Source: Hyphomicrobiaceae bacterium (lineage in GTDB: Bacteria; Pseudomonadota; Alphaproteobacteria; Rhizobiales; Devosiaceae). Taken from it: 64,000 nucleotides of DNA. Positions 25,113 to 34,171 of the stretch are shown in pieces; position 1 is the stretch's first letter; every line of letters starts with the position of its first letter. The translations under genes were made by a program, and so were the position numbers. The notes below the pieces were generated by a model. The model saw only the letters and a program-made list of their open reading frames with translations. It did no database searches and was not told where the DNA came from. The stretch covers positions 124,001 through 188,000 of the forward strand of contig JACKJF010000005.1 of assembly GCA_020638095.1 (NCBI GenBank), written 5' to 3'.

Positions 25113-25329
25113 GGATGTGCCTTTCGTCCCTCCCCGAAGCGGCCCAAAGGCGGCGCCGTTTCAAGGCTACGTTCCGGTCGTCTGCGCCCGAACTGGCCCG
25201 CATTCCGAAAACGAGACCAGAATATAGGTCCGTTTGGCGAGGGTTCCAGACCAATGCGACGCAAAAATGACCGGGCCGGGTCACGCTTTGTTTATCGTAG
25301 TTTTACGATGAATGCAAATCGGCGCCGAT

Positions 25330-26349
25330 TCAGGCAGGGTTTACCAGCGAAAATGGCACCAGCGCGCCGTCCAGAGCCTGCAGATCTGCGGGCAGGGGCG
25401 CCTCGAACAGCATGAACTCGCCCGTCGATGGATGTTCGAATCCGAGTTCGGCGGCATGCAGGGCCTGACGGCCCAAACCGTCGACGATGGATCTGAGGGG
25501 ATCAGGCAACCGGCGCGACTTGGTCTGAAAACCCGAGGCATAGAGCGGATCGGCGACGACAGGATGCCCCACATGGGCCATGTGCACGCGAATCTGGTGC
25601 GTGCGGCCGGTTTCGAGGCGGCATTCGAGCTTGCCCATTTGCCAGCCCTCGCCGCCGAAACGGGCAATCGTCTGAAAATGGGTGACCGCGTGGCGGCCGG
25701 TCTGGCGGATGGCTTGCTTCAGGCGGTTTGCGGGATCGCGGCCAATCGGCGCGTCGATGGTTCCGGCAAAGCGCTGGTGAAAACCCCAGACATAGGCGGT
25801 GTAGGCCCGGCGCAGGGGACCGTTGAGGCCATGGTCGGCGAACTGGGCGGCAAGATGGTTATGGGCCTGTTCGGTCTTGGCCGCGACCATGACCCCCGTG
25901 GTTTCCTTGTCGAGCCGGTGGACGATGCCCGGCCGTTTGACCCCGCCAATGCCCTTGAGGCTGTCACCGCAATGAAAGAGGAGGGCGTTGACCAGGGTGT
26001 GGTCGGGTGCACCGGGAGCGGGATGAACGACCATGCCGGCGGGTTTGTCGATAACGATCAGGTCATCGTCTTCATAAAGCACGGATAGCGGGATGTCCTG
26101 CGGCTCGGGCAGAGCGTCGACCGGTGGGGGCAGAGTAAGCGATATGAGGTCGCCGGTCTTGATCCTCAGCTTGGGCGGGATGGCATTGTCGCCGTTGACA
26201 AAGACTTCTCCGTCAAGGATGAGGGCCTTGAGGCGCGATCGGCTGATGTCCGGGCAGGCCTTGGCCAGAAGAACGTCCAGGCGCGTGCCGTCATCGGCCC
26301 CGGTCGCCTCGAATTCGAATTCGTCCTCGTCGCCCACAAACGCGGCCAT
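25330..26349 (-). CDS. rluD: 23S rRNA pseudouridine synthase (RluD type)
   Basis: Forms pseudouridines in helix 69 of 23S rRNA. The 339-residue protein has an N-terminal S4 RNA-binding domain (TRLDVLLAKACPDISRSRLKALILDGEVFVNG), then the catalytic domain with the Asp motif RPGIVHRLDKETTG and the LETGRTHQIRVHMAHVGHPVVADPLYA block. ATG 26349 is preferred; an upstream TTG at 26376 would overlap the divergent gene. The start is 16 bases from the divergent DUF6476-like gene. Confidence 0.94.
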   Translation of the reverse strand: MAAFVGDEDEFEFEATGADDGTRLDVLLAKACPDISRSRLKALILDGEVFVNGDNAIPPKLRIKTGDLISLTLPPPVDALPEPQDIPLSVLYEDDDLIVIDKPAGMVVHPAPGAPDHTLVNALLFHCGDSLKGIGGVKRPGIVHRLDKETTGVMVAAKTEQAHNHLAAQFADHGLNGPLRRAYTAYVWGFHQRFAGTIDAPIGRDPANRLKQAIRQTGRHAVTHFQTIARFGGEGWQMGKLECRLETGRTHQIRVHMAHVGHPVVADPLYASGFQTKSRRLPDPLRSIVDGLGRQALHAAELGFEHPSTGEFMLFEAPLPADLQALDGALVPFSLVNPA

Positions 26350-26364
26350 CAAAGAGAAGTCTCC

Positions 26365-26706
26365 ATGTCCGAACAAAGAGAAGACCAGCAGGAGCTCAGT
26401 CCCGAGGCACGCCAGTTGCTGCAGCGGGCGCGGCGCTTCTTCGTCATCTTTGTCGCTATCCTGTTGATTGGTTTCGTGTCCATAGCGGTCACGCTGTTTT
26501 TGCGGGTCACGAAGGACGATGGCGGGAGCGCGGCGCGCTATGAGCTCGCGGAAATCTCGCTTCCCGCAGGTGCGGAGCTGGTCTCAACGACCCCGGACGG
26601 CAATTTCCTGCTGGTTGTTTATCGCGGCCAGGCCGGAAGCGGCATGCGGGTCATCGATCTGCGAACCGGGGCGGTTGTGAAAGACGTTCCTGCCGTCTCC
26701 GAATAG
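26365..26706 (+). CDS. Small single-pass membrane protein, DUF6476-like
   Basis: A 113-residue protein with a charged N-terminal tail, one membrane helix (FFVIFVAILLIGFVSIAVTLFL, about residues 25-46) and a small extracytoplasmic domain (ISLPAGAELVSTTPDGNFLLVVYRGQ..MRVIDLRTGAVV). Proteins of this size and layout next to rluD in Rhizobiales are listed as DUF6476; that name is from memory. Function unknown. It is divergent from rluD and converges with the coiled-coil gene four bases away. Confidence 0.8.
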   Translation: MSEQREDQQELSPEARQLLQRARRFFVIFVAILLIGFVSIAVTLFLRVTKDDGGSAARYELAEISLPAGAELVSTTPDGNFLLVVYRGQAGSGMRVIDLRTGAVVKDVPAVSE

Positions 26707-26709
26707 CCC

Positions 26710-27846
26710 TCAGCGGGCGTGCAGGTCCTTGAGCGCCTGCATGCGTTCGGAGAGCCGGCCGCCTTCACCGTCGGCGTCATCGACCGTAGCGAAATCGGGT
26801 GCCGCCGGGTGGTCGTCTTCGATCGTGTCGGCGAACCGTCTCACGCGATCAAAAAGGCTCGCACCGTCGTTTTCTCCGGCTTCCTCGTCCACCGAGAAGA
26901 CCAGACGCGACACGTCAGAGGCGATGTCGTTGAGGCGCTCGCGGAGATGGCTCTGCTCCACGCGTTCGTCGTCCCATTCGTTGAGAATGGCGGATTCGAC
27001 CCCGACGATCTTTTCACGCAGGGCTTCGAGCTCCTCTTCGAGGGAAAGCTTTTCGGCGAGCAGTTGGCCGTTCTTGGTTTCCTCGATTTCGACCATCGAG
27101 TGCGTTTCTTCGAGCAAGGCGGTCAGCCGTGACTCGGCGCTCGCGATGCGGGCCTCGGCTTCCATCAGCGAGGTCGACTCGCTGTCGATCTTGTCGTCGC
27201 GGTCGGCCAGACTCTTGCGGAGTTCGGAAATCTGCAGATGCGCCGACGCGGTTTCCGTGTCGTGGGCTTCCATCTGCGAAATGAGGGAGTGGACCTGCTC
27301 TTCGAGCCGTTCGGAGCGGGCACGTTCACGTTCAAGCGCGCCAAGCAATTCGTCGATCTCGTCGGCCGAAATGGCGCCGCCGGAATTGCGGTAGCGCTCG
27401 AGTTCGGTGACCTTGCGGTCGAGGTCGCGATCCTTCATGCGCAGGCGCTGGGCAAGGTCGGTTCCTTCCTTTTCGAGGTCGAGAATGCGGCGGCGCAACT
27501 GCGCTTCGCGTTCCTCGAGCTCGCGCACGATCACCAGCTGCTCGTCGCGGTCGGCGCGCAACTGGGCCTGTTCGCCTTTCTTGCGGTTGACCTCGGAAAT
27601 CTGGTCGGCAAGGCGTTTGCGCAGGGCCTCGACATTCATTTCGAGGCGGCGGGTCGAAAGGGCGAATTCGGCGCGCAACTGGTCCTTGTCGGCGCGATAT
27701 TCGGACATGGTCATCGGGGTTGCGGCTTCGATGCGTTTCTTGGTCAGGCGCACGGCGCGCTGCCAGATCGAGGGTACGATCATCAACGCGAGAAGTGCCG
27801 CGGCCAGAAAGCCGAGCACGAAATACATCGAATTTTCGATGACCAT
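26710..27846 (-). CDS. Membrane-anchored coiled-coil protein
   Basis: A 378-residue protein with one N-terminal membrane helix (SMYFVLGFLAAALLALMIVPSIW), followed by about 280 residues of near-continuous coiled coil rich in Glu, Arg, Leu and Lys (ALRKRLADQISEVNRKKGEQAQLRADRDEQLVIVRELEEREAQL). It ends in an acidic tail. No enzymatic motif is visible. Such proteins often organise the envelope or cell division in alphaproteobacteria, but no specific role can be assigned. ATG 27846 has GAGG upstream and directly precedes the membrane helix; the extension to 27921 has no support. Confidence 0.85.
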   Translation of the reverse strand: MVIENSMYFVLGFLAAALLALMIVPSIWQRAVRLTKKRIEAATPMTMSEYRADKDQLRAEFALSTRRLEMNVEALRKRLADQISEVNRKKGEQAQLRADRDEQLVIVRELEEREAQLRRRILDLEKEGTDLAQRLRMKDRDLDRKVTELERYRNSGGAISADEIDELLGALERERARSERLEEQVHSLISQMEAHDTETASAHLQISELRKSLADRDDKIDSESTSLMEAEARIASAESRLTALLEETHSMVEIEETKNGQLLAEKLSLEEELEALREKIVGVESAILNEWDDERVEQSHLRERLNDIASDVSRLVFSVDEEAGENDGASLFDRVRRFADTIEDDHPAAPDFATVDDADGEGGRLSERMQALKDLHAR

Positions 27847-28015
27847 GGCAACCTCTTCATCCGGGTGGCACGCAATTGCCGCATCATGCCACCGGTTTGG
27901 CCCCCCGGCCAACTTAAGCAAAGATTAACCTTAAGACAAAGCGCGAAATTGCGCCCGGGTCGCAAAAGGCGGCGATTCCGGGTGGAGTCGGCCAGTCAGG
28001 TGGCCAGGTTGTCCC

Positions 28016-28594
28016 CTAGAAAGGGTTCCAGGTCGGTTCGGTGGTGAACTTCAGGTAGCCGACATTGATGCCAAGGCGGGCGCCGACACCGGCGCGAATG
28101 GGCACGATGACCACATTGTTGCGCTTGAGGACGGTCATGCCAAAGCCGCCGACGACATAGGCTGTGCCGGCGACGCCGGGATAGCGGTCAAAAATCGCGT
28201 CGACCGATGGCAGATTGTAGACGAGCATCATGACGCGGCTGCCATCGCCACCAATGTCGAAACCGACGCTCGGACCCTGCCAGAACATGGGGTGCTCGCC
28301 GACATTGCGGGTATACATCGTGCCTTCCCCGTAGCGCCCGCCAAGAAGCAGTGCACCCGACCCTTCCTGCCCGAGAATGTAGGCATTGGGTTCGCCGAAT
28401 TGGGAGACGGCGCGCTCGACAAGGGATGCCAGGCCCTCGGACACGGCACCGAAGAACTGGTGGCCGGTGGTGATCAGTTCGTCGGACGAATAGGTGTCGG
28501 AAACCGAACCTTGGGCGCTGGCGGCGGCCGGTGCGAGGCAGAGCGCAAGGACGAAGCCGAAGATGGCGGCGATTTTAGCGAGTGGCTGGGGCAT
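28016..28594 (-). CDS. eipA: DUF1134 envelope integrity protein (EipA-like)
   Basis: A 192-residue secreted protein: signal peptide to about residue 28 (ASAQG), then the DUF1134 core with ITTGHQFFGAVSEGLASLVERAVSQFGEPNAYILGQEGSGALLLGGRYGEGTMYTR and GPSVGFDIGGDGSRVMMLVYNL. It ends in Phe. The Brucella member EipA is a periplasmic protein needed for envelope integrity; it is a small beta barrel linked to O-polysaccharide state. The family match is strong; the role here is inferred from that relative. AGGACC precedes the ATG. Confidence 0.9.
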   Translation of the reverse strand: MPQPLAKIAAIFGFVLALCLAPAAASAQGSVSDTYSSDELITTGHQFFGAVSEGLASLVERAVSQFGEPNAYILGQEGSGALLLGGRYGEGTMYTRNVGEHPMFWQGPSVGFDIGGDGSRVMMLVYNLPSVDAIFDRYPGVAGTAYVVGGFGMTVLKRNNVVIVPIRAGVGARLGINVGYLKFTTEPTWNPF

Positions 28595-28710
28595 TTTGGG
28601 TCCTGATGGCTAAGTGAAGGGCGCCAGGCCGGGTTTTACCAAAGCCTCATTTTTCGGCCCTAGACTCTGGCAAATTCCAAAACGGGCTCTGGCACGCGAT
28701 AGCGGCGATC

Positions 28711-29472
28711 ATGCGGCAAAGCGGTAAACAATTCTTCACGATAACCGGCCCGCTGCGGAACGCCGGCGGCGCGCTTTTGCTTGCGCTCGTGCTTGCGTGG
28801 AGTTCAGGCGCGTTGGCGCAGTCCGATGCGGCAAACCCCGCCCCGACTGATGCAGCGCAAACTGACCCGAACGCAGTGCCGCCCGCAGGTGACGCAAGCC
28901 AGCCTGACACCACAAGCGCGGAGATGCCGGCCGACCAGGCGGCAGCCGGCGAAGGTGCGGGTGACGGCGCGGCAGAGACCGTTCCCGATGCGCCGGCAGA
29001 GCCCGAAAAACCGACATGGGAGCCGTTCGGCGCTCCGCCAAAGGCACCCGATCCGGTCAATCTCGACACGCCTCTGATTGGGCCCTACCTGACCGATCCG
29101 CTGACCGGCGTGGCGCTGAGCGGCTATGATCCGGTGTCGTATTTTACCGAAGCCGATCCCGAAAAGGGAAGTTCGGCCTTCGAATATTACTGGCAGGGCG
29201 TTTCCTGGTACTTCGCATCAAACGCCAATCTCGAGAATTTCAAGCGCGCTCCGGAATATTACGCGCCGCAGTTCGGTGGACACGGAGCGATGAGCATGGC
29301 GCGCGGATATCTCTCGCAGGGCGATCCGCTGATCTATCTCGTTCTCGATGACGAGCTTTTTCTCTTCTATTCGGCGGGAAACCGGGTGGCTTTCGAGTCG
29401 GTCAGGAACTCGGCGCGGCTCGATGCCCGCGAGAACTGGGCGCGTCTGCGCGAGGGGCTGGTGCCGAACTAG
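28711..29472 (+). CDS. Secreted YHS-like domain protein
   Basis: A 253-residue precursor. A signal sequence ends near ALAQ (residue 37), a long Ala/Pro/Asp-rich linker runs to about 110, then a C-terminal YHS-type domain: VALSGYDPVSYFTEADPEKGSSAFEYYWQGVSWYFASNANLENFKRAPEYYAPQFGGHGAMSMARGY. The domain normally contains metal-binding Cys; here the usual positions hold other residues, as in several periplasmic YHS proteins. It may bind a metal or heme-related ligand, not shown. The start codon has only a weak ribosome site. Confidence 0.82.
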   Translation: MRQSGKQFFTITGPLRNAGGALLLALVLAWSSGALAQSDAANPAPTDAAQTDPNAVPPAGDASQPDTTSAEMPADQAAAGEGAGDGAAETVPDAPAEPEKPTWEPFGAPPKAPDPVNLDTPLIGPYLTDPLTGVALSGYDPVSYFTEADPEKGSSAFEYYWQGVSWYFASNANLENFKRAPEYYAPQFGGHGAMSMARGYLSQGDPLIYLVLDDELFLFYSAGNRVAFESVRNSARLDARENWARLREGLVPN

Positions 29473-29573
29473 GTCCGTGGCAGGCATCGGCTGTTTGAAA
29501 TGGCCGGGACGCGGTTGCCGCTAGGGGATTTGCGCGCCATGTTTAGCCACTGATTCGACCAGCGGCGGAACAA

Positions 29574-30230
29574 ATGACCGACATTATCGACCTCAGCGCG
29601 AACGATCTCGCCTCAATGCTCTGTTCGCGGGTTTGCCACGACCTTATCAACCCGGTTGGCGCAATCGGCAACGGTCTGCAGGCGCTGACCGATCCGTCTC
29701 AGGTCGAGATGCGGGACATTGCGCAGGACCTCATCGCCAATGCGTCGAAGCAGGCGTTGGCCAAGCTAGAATATGCGCGGCTCGCTTACGGGGCATCGTC
29801 GACCGCCGGAACGCAGTTTGACACGCGTGAGTGCGAGCGGGTCGCCAATGTGCTGTTCGAGACGATCAAGCCGGAACTCGACTGGCAGATCACCCCGGTC
29901 ATGGTGGCCAAGAACCGCGGCAAGCTGATGATGAACATGCTCCTGATCGCGGCGGATTCGGTGCCGCGCGGCGGAAAGGTCAGCGTTGCGCTTGCGGGTG
30001 AGCCGGAGAAGGAGACGATCTCCATAGTCTCGACCTCGGACCCCGAGCTCAAGCAGAAGACGCTCATTCCAAACGGCGTTGAAGAACTCGTGGCCGGCAA
30101 CCCCGCAGAAGGCGTCGATGCGCGGGGTATCCAGCCCTTCTACACCGGCGTTCTGGCGCGGCTGACCGGCATGGATGTCGCCATCAAACTTGACGGCTCG
30201 ACCTTTTCAATCATTGCGACTTCAAACTAG
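29574..30230 (+). CDS. chpT: Histidine phosphotransferase ChpT
   Basis: Shuttles phosphate from the hybrid kinase CckA to CtrA and CpdR in the alphaproteobacterial cell-cycle relay. The 218-residue protein starts LSANDLASMLCSRVCHDLINPVGAIGNGLQAL with phospho-His22 in the RVCHDLINPVGAI motif. A degenerate HATPase-like C-terminal domain follows and lacks the ATP-binding N and G boxes, the known ChpT layout. GCGGCGGAAC precedes the ATG. Its TAG stop is part of the stem of a palindromic repeat. ctrA and sciP lie in the same window, so three parts of the circuit are near each other. Confidence 0.95.
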   Translation: MTDIIDLSANDLASMLCSRVCHDLINPVGAIGNGLQALTDPSQVEMRDIAQDLIANASKQALAKLEYARLAYGASSTAGTQFDTRECERVANVLFETIKPELDWQITPVMVAKNRGKLMMNMLLIAADSVPRGGKVSVALAGEPEKETISIVSTSDPELKQKTLIPNGVEELVAGNPAEGVDARGIQPFYTGVLARLTGMDVAIKLDGSTFSIIATSN

Positions 30231-30330
30231 ACCATGCCGCGTTTTGATGGAATCAAAACGCGTGGTCTAAGTCTTTGTATTATCGCATGTTCGAACCGGA
30301 AAACCGCTGCGCGTCTCGCGGCGCATCGAT
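30228..30330. repeat. Rhizobial-type palindromic intergenic repeat after chpT
   Basis: A long stem TAGACCA-(TGC)-CGCGTTTTGAT / ATCAAAACGCG-TGGTCTA (30228-30269) begins at the chpT stop codon. It is followed by GCATGTTCGAACCGGAAAACCGCTGCGC, which matches the common Hyphomicrobiales repeat text of the 'cgttttgat...atcaaaacg...gaaaaccgctgcgc' kind. The remaining bases to 30500 (about 170) hold no gene I can support, only the cheA promoter region. Confidence 0.75.
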
Positions 30331-30500
30331 CCACCGGACCGATGCAGATGCCGCTCAACTCCTGAATATGCTCTCGTAATTTCCTTTCGGATCAAACCCT
30401 TACGTACGAATACGTGGAAGGGTCAACGGCAAGCATTCATTAACAGCGCCGACCGCAGGCTTTTGGCTCAGTTGGGCCGAAAGGGTGGATTGCGCGCGGA

Positions 30501-33224
30501 ATGGACGACCTGCTTGCGGAATTTCTGACCGAGACTTTCGAGAGTCTTGAGGTGGTCGACACCGAGCTCGTGCGGTTCGAGCGCGAGCCGAACAATTCCG
30601 AAATTCTCGGCAATGTCTTTCGTCTGGTGCACACGATCAAAGGTACCTGCGGATTTCTCGGCCTGCCGCGGCTCGAAAGGCTCGCCCATGCGGCCGAGAC
30701 CTTGATGGGCCACTATCGCGACGGTGCACTTGTCACGGACGCCGGCGTCACCGAGATTCTCAAGAGTATCGACCGGATCAAAACGATCCTCGCCGCGCTC
30801 GAGGAAACCCAGAAGGAACCCGACGGAGACGATGACGACCTGATCGATGTGCTTCTGGCGCTGGCCGAGATCGAGGTCGTGGCGGCGGACACCGACAAAG
30901 CGGACATTGCCGATGCGCCGGACGAGGTGGCCGACGAAATGCCTGAGGCGCCGTCGGTGATCGCGGCGATGGACCAGGCAAGCGATCCTGACGCAGAAAT
31001 GGACCTGAGCGCGGGACCGATGGGCCGGCCGCTGAAGCCTGGCGAGGTCTCGCTGGCTGAACTCGAAGATGCGTTTGCGAAGGCCGAAGGCCCCGAGCTC
31101 AAACTGCCCGAGAAACCCAAGCCGGACGAGAAGCCGGATGCCGATGCCGGCAAGAAGAATGAAGCGTCGGTTGCCAGTCAGACGATCCGGGTCAACGTGC
31201 AGACTATCGAAAACCTGATGAACATGGTGTCGGAGTTGGTGCTGACGCGAAACCAACTGCTCGAAATCTCGCGCCGGCACACGGAAAGCGAGTTCAATAC
31301 GCCGTTGCAACGCCTTTCGAACGTGACGGCCGAGCTGCAGGAAGGCGTGATGCAGACCCGCATGCAGCCGATTGGCAATGCCTGGGGAAAGCTGCCGCGG
31401 ATCGTGCGGGACCTCGCCCACGAGCTCGGCAAGCCGATCGATCTGCAGATGAGTGGCGCCGAAACCGAGCTCGACCGGCAGGTTCTGGAGCTGATCCGCG
31501 ATCCGCTGACGCATATGGTCCGCAACTCCGCCGATCACGGCATCGAGACACCCGAGGTCCGGCGGGCGGCGGGCAAGCCGGAGACGGGCACGATCCGCGT
31601 CGCCGCCTATCATGAGGGCGGGCAGATCATCATCGAAATCGCAGATGACGGCAAAGGCCTCAACACCACGCGGCTCAGGGAAAAGGCACTCGACAAGGGC
31701 ATCGTGACGGTGGCGGAACTCGAAGCCATGTCGGAAGCGCAGGTGCACAAGCTGATTTTCCATGCCGGCTTTTCGACGGCGGAAAAGGTCACATCGGTCT
31801 CGGGACGTGGCGTCGGCATGGATGTGGTCAGGACTAATATCGAACTGATCGGCGGCTCGATCGACCTTCAATCGACCGAAGGCAAGGGCACGATCGTGCG
31901 CATCAAGATTCCGCTGACTCTGGCGATCATCCCCGCGCTGATCGTTGCGGCGGGCGGCAGCCGGTTCGCCATTCCGCAACTCGCCGTGACCGAACTGGTG
32001 CGGGCGAGTGCCGCGGGTCCCAACCGGATCGAAATGCTCAAGGATGCGGAAGTTCTGAGGCTTCGGAATACGCTGTTGCCCATTGTCCGGCTGACCGAAC
32101 TGTTGCGTCTGGCGGGAGAAACAAACGACGAAGGGCCGCGGCGGGCTTCCGGAAGTGATTTCGTCGTTGTGGCCAAAGTCGGGGCGCAGGCCTTCGGTAT
32201 TGTCGTCGACGAGGTCTTTCATACAGAGGAAATCGTGGTGAAGCCGGTCTCCGGCATGCTCAAGAACGTGCCGATGTTTTCGGGCAACACGATCATGGGC
32301 GACGGGTCTGTGATCATGATCATCGACCCGAACGGGGTGGCACAGGCCGTGGGTCAGACCCGTCTCGACCGGAGCGACGAAGAGGCTCCGGCCGAAACGG
32401 AGGCGGGCGCGGCCACACTGTCGCTACTGGTGTTCGAGGCGGGGGGCGACGGACCCAAGGCGGTGCCGCTCTCGCTGGTCACGCGGCTCGAGGAATTCGA
32501 CGTGGCCGATGTCGAGCGCAATGGCGGACGCAACATGGTTCAATACCGCGGGCGGCTCATGCCCCTCATTCAGGTCGAGGAGGGTGCAGCGCTCAAGCCG
32601 AACGGACGCCTGCCGATGCTCGTGTTTTCCGAGGGCGAAAGGTCGATGGGGCTCATGGTCGACCGGATTATCGACATTGTCGAGGACGTGCTCGATCTTC
32701 AGGTGCAGTCTGGCCGTCCTGGCTTCCAGGGGAGCGCCATCATCGCCGGCCGCGCAACCGAGATTCTCGACGTAGGCTACTACCTGCCCCTAGCCTATGC
32801 CGACTGGTTCGACCGCAAGGCCCGCGCGCAGCGCGGACCGGCGCGACTGCTTTACGCGGAAGACGCGCCCTTTTTCCGGAACATGATCGTTCCGGTGCTG
32901 ATGGGCGCCGGCTATGACGTCAAGGTGGTCGAGGACGGGTTCGATGCCTATGAACTGATCCGCGCCGGGGAGGAATTCGATCTCGTCGTCACGGATATCG
33001 AAATGCCGAACATGGATGGGTTCACCCTTGCCCGCATGATCAGGGACCGGGCGCAGACCGCCCACGTTCCGATCGTGGCGCTGACGGCGTTCACGGGACC
33101 GGAGGCCGAGGCGCGTGCCGCTGAGGCGGGCATCAGTGCGTATGTCGCCAAGTTCGACCGGAAGGGGCTGATGCTGGCGATCCGCAACGCGCTGCAATCA
33201 GGCGAATTCGAGGCTGCGGCATGA
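30501..33224 (+). CDS. cheA: Chemotaxis histidine kinase CheA, hybrid with C-terminal receiver
   Basis: The central kinase of chemotaxis, 907 residues. The domains in order are: Hpt (1-110, phospho-His44 in LVHTIKGTCGF), an acidic linker, the dimerisation domain (about 228-300, IENLMNMVSELVLTRNQLLE), the HATPase domain (about 330-470, DPLTHMVRNSADHGIE and GRGVGMDVVRTNIE), a CheW-like domain (about 475-610), a second CheW-like repeat (about 640-770) and a REC domain (784-905, Asp in DLVVTDIEMPNMDG). The extra CheW repeat and REC make it longer than enteric CheA (about 650); this hybrid type occurs in other alphaproteobacteria. The stop overlaps cheW (ATGA). Confidence 0.96.
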   Translation: MDDLLAEFLTETFESLEVVDTELVRFEREPNNSEILGNVFRLVHTIKGTCGFLGLPRLERLAHAAETLMGHYRDGALVTDAGVTEILKSIDRIKTILAALEETQKEPDGDDDDLIDVLLALAEIEVVAADTDKADIADAPDEVADEMPEAPSVIAAMDQASDPDAEMDLSAGPMGRPLKPGEVSLAELEDAFAKAEGPELKLPEKPKPDEKPDADAGKKNEASVASQTIRVNVQTIENLMNMVSELVLTRNQLLEISRRHTESEFNTPLQRLSNVTAELQEGVMQTRMQPIGNAWGKLPRIVRDLAHELGKPIDLQMSGAETELDRQVLELIRDPLTHMVRNSADHGIETPEVRRAAGKPETGTIRVAAYHEGGQIIIEIADDGKGLNTTRLREKALDKGIVTVAELEAMSEAQVHKLIFHAGFSTAEKVTSVSGRGVGMDVVRTNIELIGGSIDLQSTEGKGTIVRIKIPLTLAIIPALIVAAGGSRFAIPQLAVTELVRASAAGPNRIEMLKDAEVLRLRNTLLPIVRLTELLRLAGETNDEGPRRASGSDFVVVAKVGAQAFGIVVDEVFHTEEIVVKPVSGMLKNVPMFSGNTIMGDGSVIMIIDPNGVAQAVGQTRLDRSDEEAPAETEAGAATLSLLVFEAGGDGPKAVPLSLVTRLEEFDVADVERNGGRNMVQYRGRLMPLIQVEEGAALKPNGRLPMLVFSEGERSMGLMVDRIIDIVEDVLDLQVQSGRPGFQGSAIIAGRATEILDVGYYLPLAYADWFDRKARAQRGPARLLYAEDAPFFRNMIVPVLMGAGYDVKVVEDGFDAYELIRAGEEFDLVVTDIEMPNMDGFTLARMIRDRAQTAHVPIVALTAFTGPEAEARAAEAGISAYVAKFDRKGLMLAIRNALQSGEFEAAA

Positions 33225-33697
33225 GCGGAGCAAAGCCGGTCCGCCCGCGCGGCGGCCATAGCCAGTATGTGACGATCCGGCTCGGCGGGCAGATGTTCGG
33301 CCTGCCGATCGAAAAGGTGCAGGACGTTTTCATTCCGGACAATTTCACGCCAGTTCCCCTGGCGCGGGCGCAGATTGCGGGCGTGCTCAACCTGCGCGGA
33401 CGCATCGTGACGATGATCGATCTGGCGAAGATTCTCGGTGTCGATCCGGTCAACCGGACGATCGCAGAACGGCCGGCGGCGGGGGTGCTGCACGCTAACG
33501 AATCATACGGACTTTTGACCGATAGTGTTGGCGAAGTCGTCACGCTCGCCGATGCGGAATTGGAACCCAATCCCATCAACCTTTGCGCGGCCTGGTCCGA
33601 CGTCAGCCAGGGGACATTCAAGCTCGAAGCCGAGCTTCTGGTGATCCTCGATATCGACGCGCTGATCGAGGACCTGTTGCGCAAGGATGCGGCTTGA
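33221..33697 (+). CDS. cheW: Chemotaxis coupling protein CheW
   Basis: Scaffold linking chemoreceptors to CheA, 158 residues. CheW fold signature: YVTIRLGGQMFGLPIEKVQDVF, PLARAQIAGVLNLRGRIVTMIDLAKILG and YGLLTDSVGEVVTL. Its ATG overlaps the cheA TGA, so it is translationally coupled. cheY follows after 24 bases. Confidence 0.95.
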   Translation: MSGAKPVRPRGGHSQYVTIRLGGQMFGLPIEKVQDVFIPDNFTPVPLARAQIAGVLNLRGRIVTMIDLAKILGVDPVNRTIAERPAAGVLHANESYGLLTDSVGEVVTLADAELEPNPINLCAAWSDVSQGTFKLEAELLVILDIDALIEDLLRKDAA

Positions 33698-33721
33698 GGA
33701 TGGAGCGGAAAGGAACGAGCG

Positions 33722-34087
33722 ATGCAATCCTGTCTGATTGTCGATGATTCCAGCGTGGTGCGCAAAGTCGCACGGCGCATTCTGGAAGACTTGGAAATGA
33801 TTATCGACGAGGCGGAGGACGGCCAGGAGGCATTCGAGAAATGCCAGGCCGAAATGCCTGATGTCATTCTGCTCGACTGGAACATGCCGGTCATGAGCGG
33901 GCTCGAATTCCTCAAGCGCCTGCGGGCCTATGATGGCGGTCAGAAACCAAAGGTCGTTTTCTGCACGACCGAAAACGATGTCGGGCACATCGCCATGGCG
34001 ATGAAAGCGGGCGCCAACGAATACATCATGAAGCCGTTCGATCGCGAGATCATCGAGTCGAAGTTTCAGGAAATCGGACTGAGCTAA
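33722..34087 (+). CDS. cheY: Chemotaxis response regulator CheY
   Basis: A single-domain receiver of 121 residues that carries the signal from CheA to the flagellar switch (FliG/FliM/FliN). The acidic pair is at residues 8-9 (IVDDS), phospho-acceptor Asp52 lies in VILLDWNMPVMSG, Thr in FCTTEND and the conserved Lys in YIMKPFD. It is the third gene of the che operon, with GGAACGAGCG before the ATG. Confidence 0.95.
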   Translation: MQSCLIVDDSSVVRKVARRILEDLEMIIDEAEDGQEAFEKCQAEMPDVILLDWNMPVMSGLEFLKRLRAYDGGQKPKVVFCTTENDVGHIAMAMKAGANEYIMKPFDREIIESKFQEIGLS

Positions 34088-34171
34088 GGCCGCACGCGCG
34101 CCGCAAGCTGAACCGATCGCCGAACGGGCGTTTCGCCCGCGAAGGCTCTTTCACCAAATCGGAGGTGCGCC

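Noticed and set aside
25294..25309. Palindrome ATCGTA-GTTT-TACGAT between rluD and rpoH
   Set aside because: The stem is only 6 bp, AT-rich and without a U-run; it may be chance, and no second copy is visible.
25425..25450. GTTCGAATCC resembling a tRNA T-loop
   Set aside because: It lies inside rluD and has no acceptor, D or anticodon arms around it.
30468..32222. Minus-strand frame of 584 codons opposite cheA
   Set aside because: cheA is certain from its motifs; the antisense product is rich in Arg, His and Asp with no domain, as expected for a shadow.
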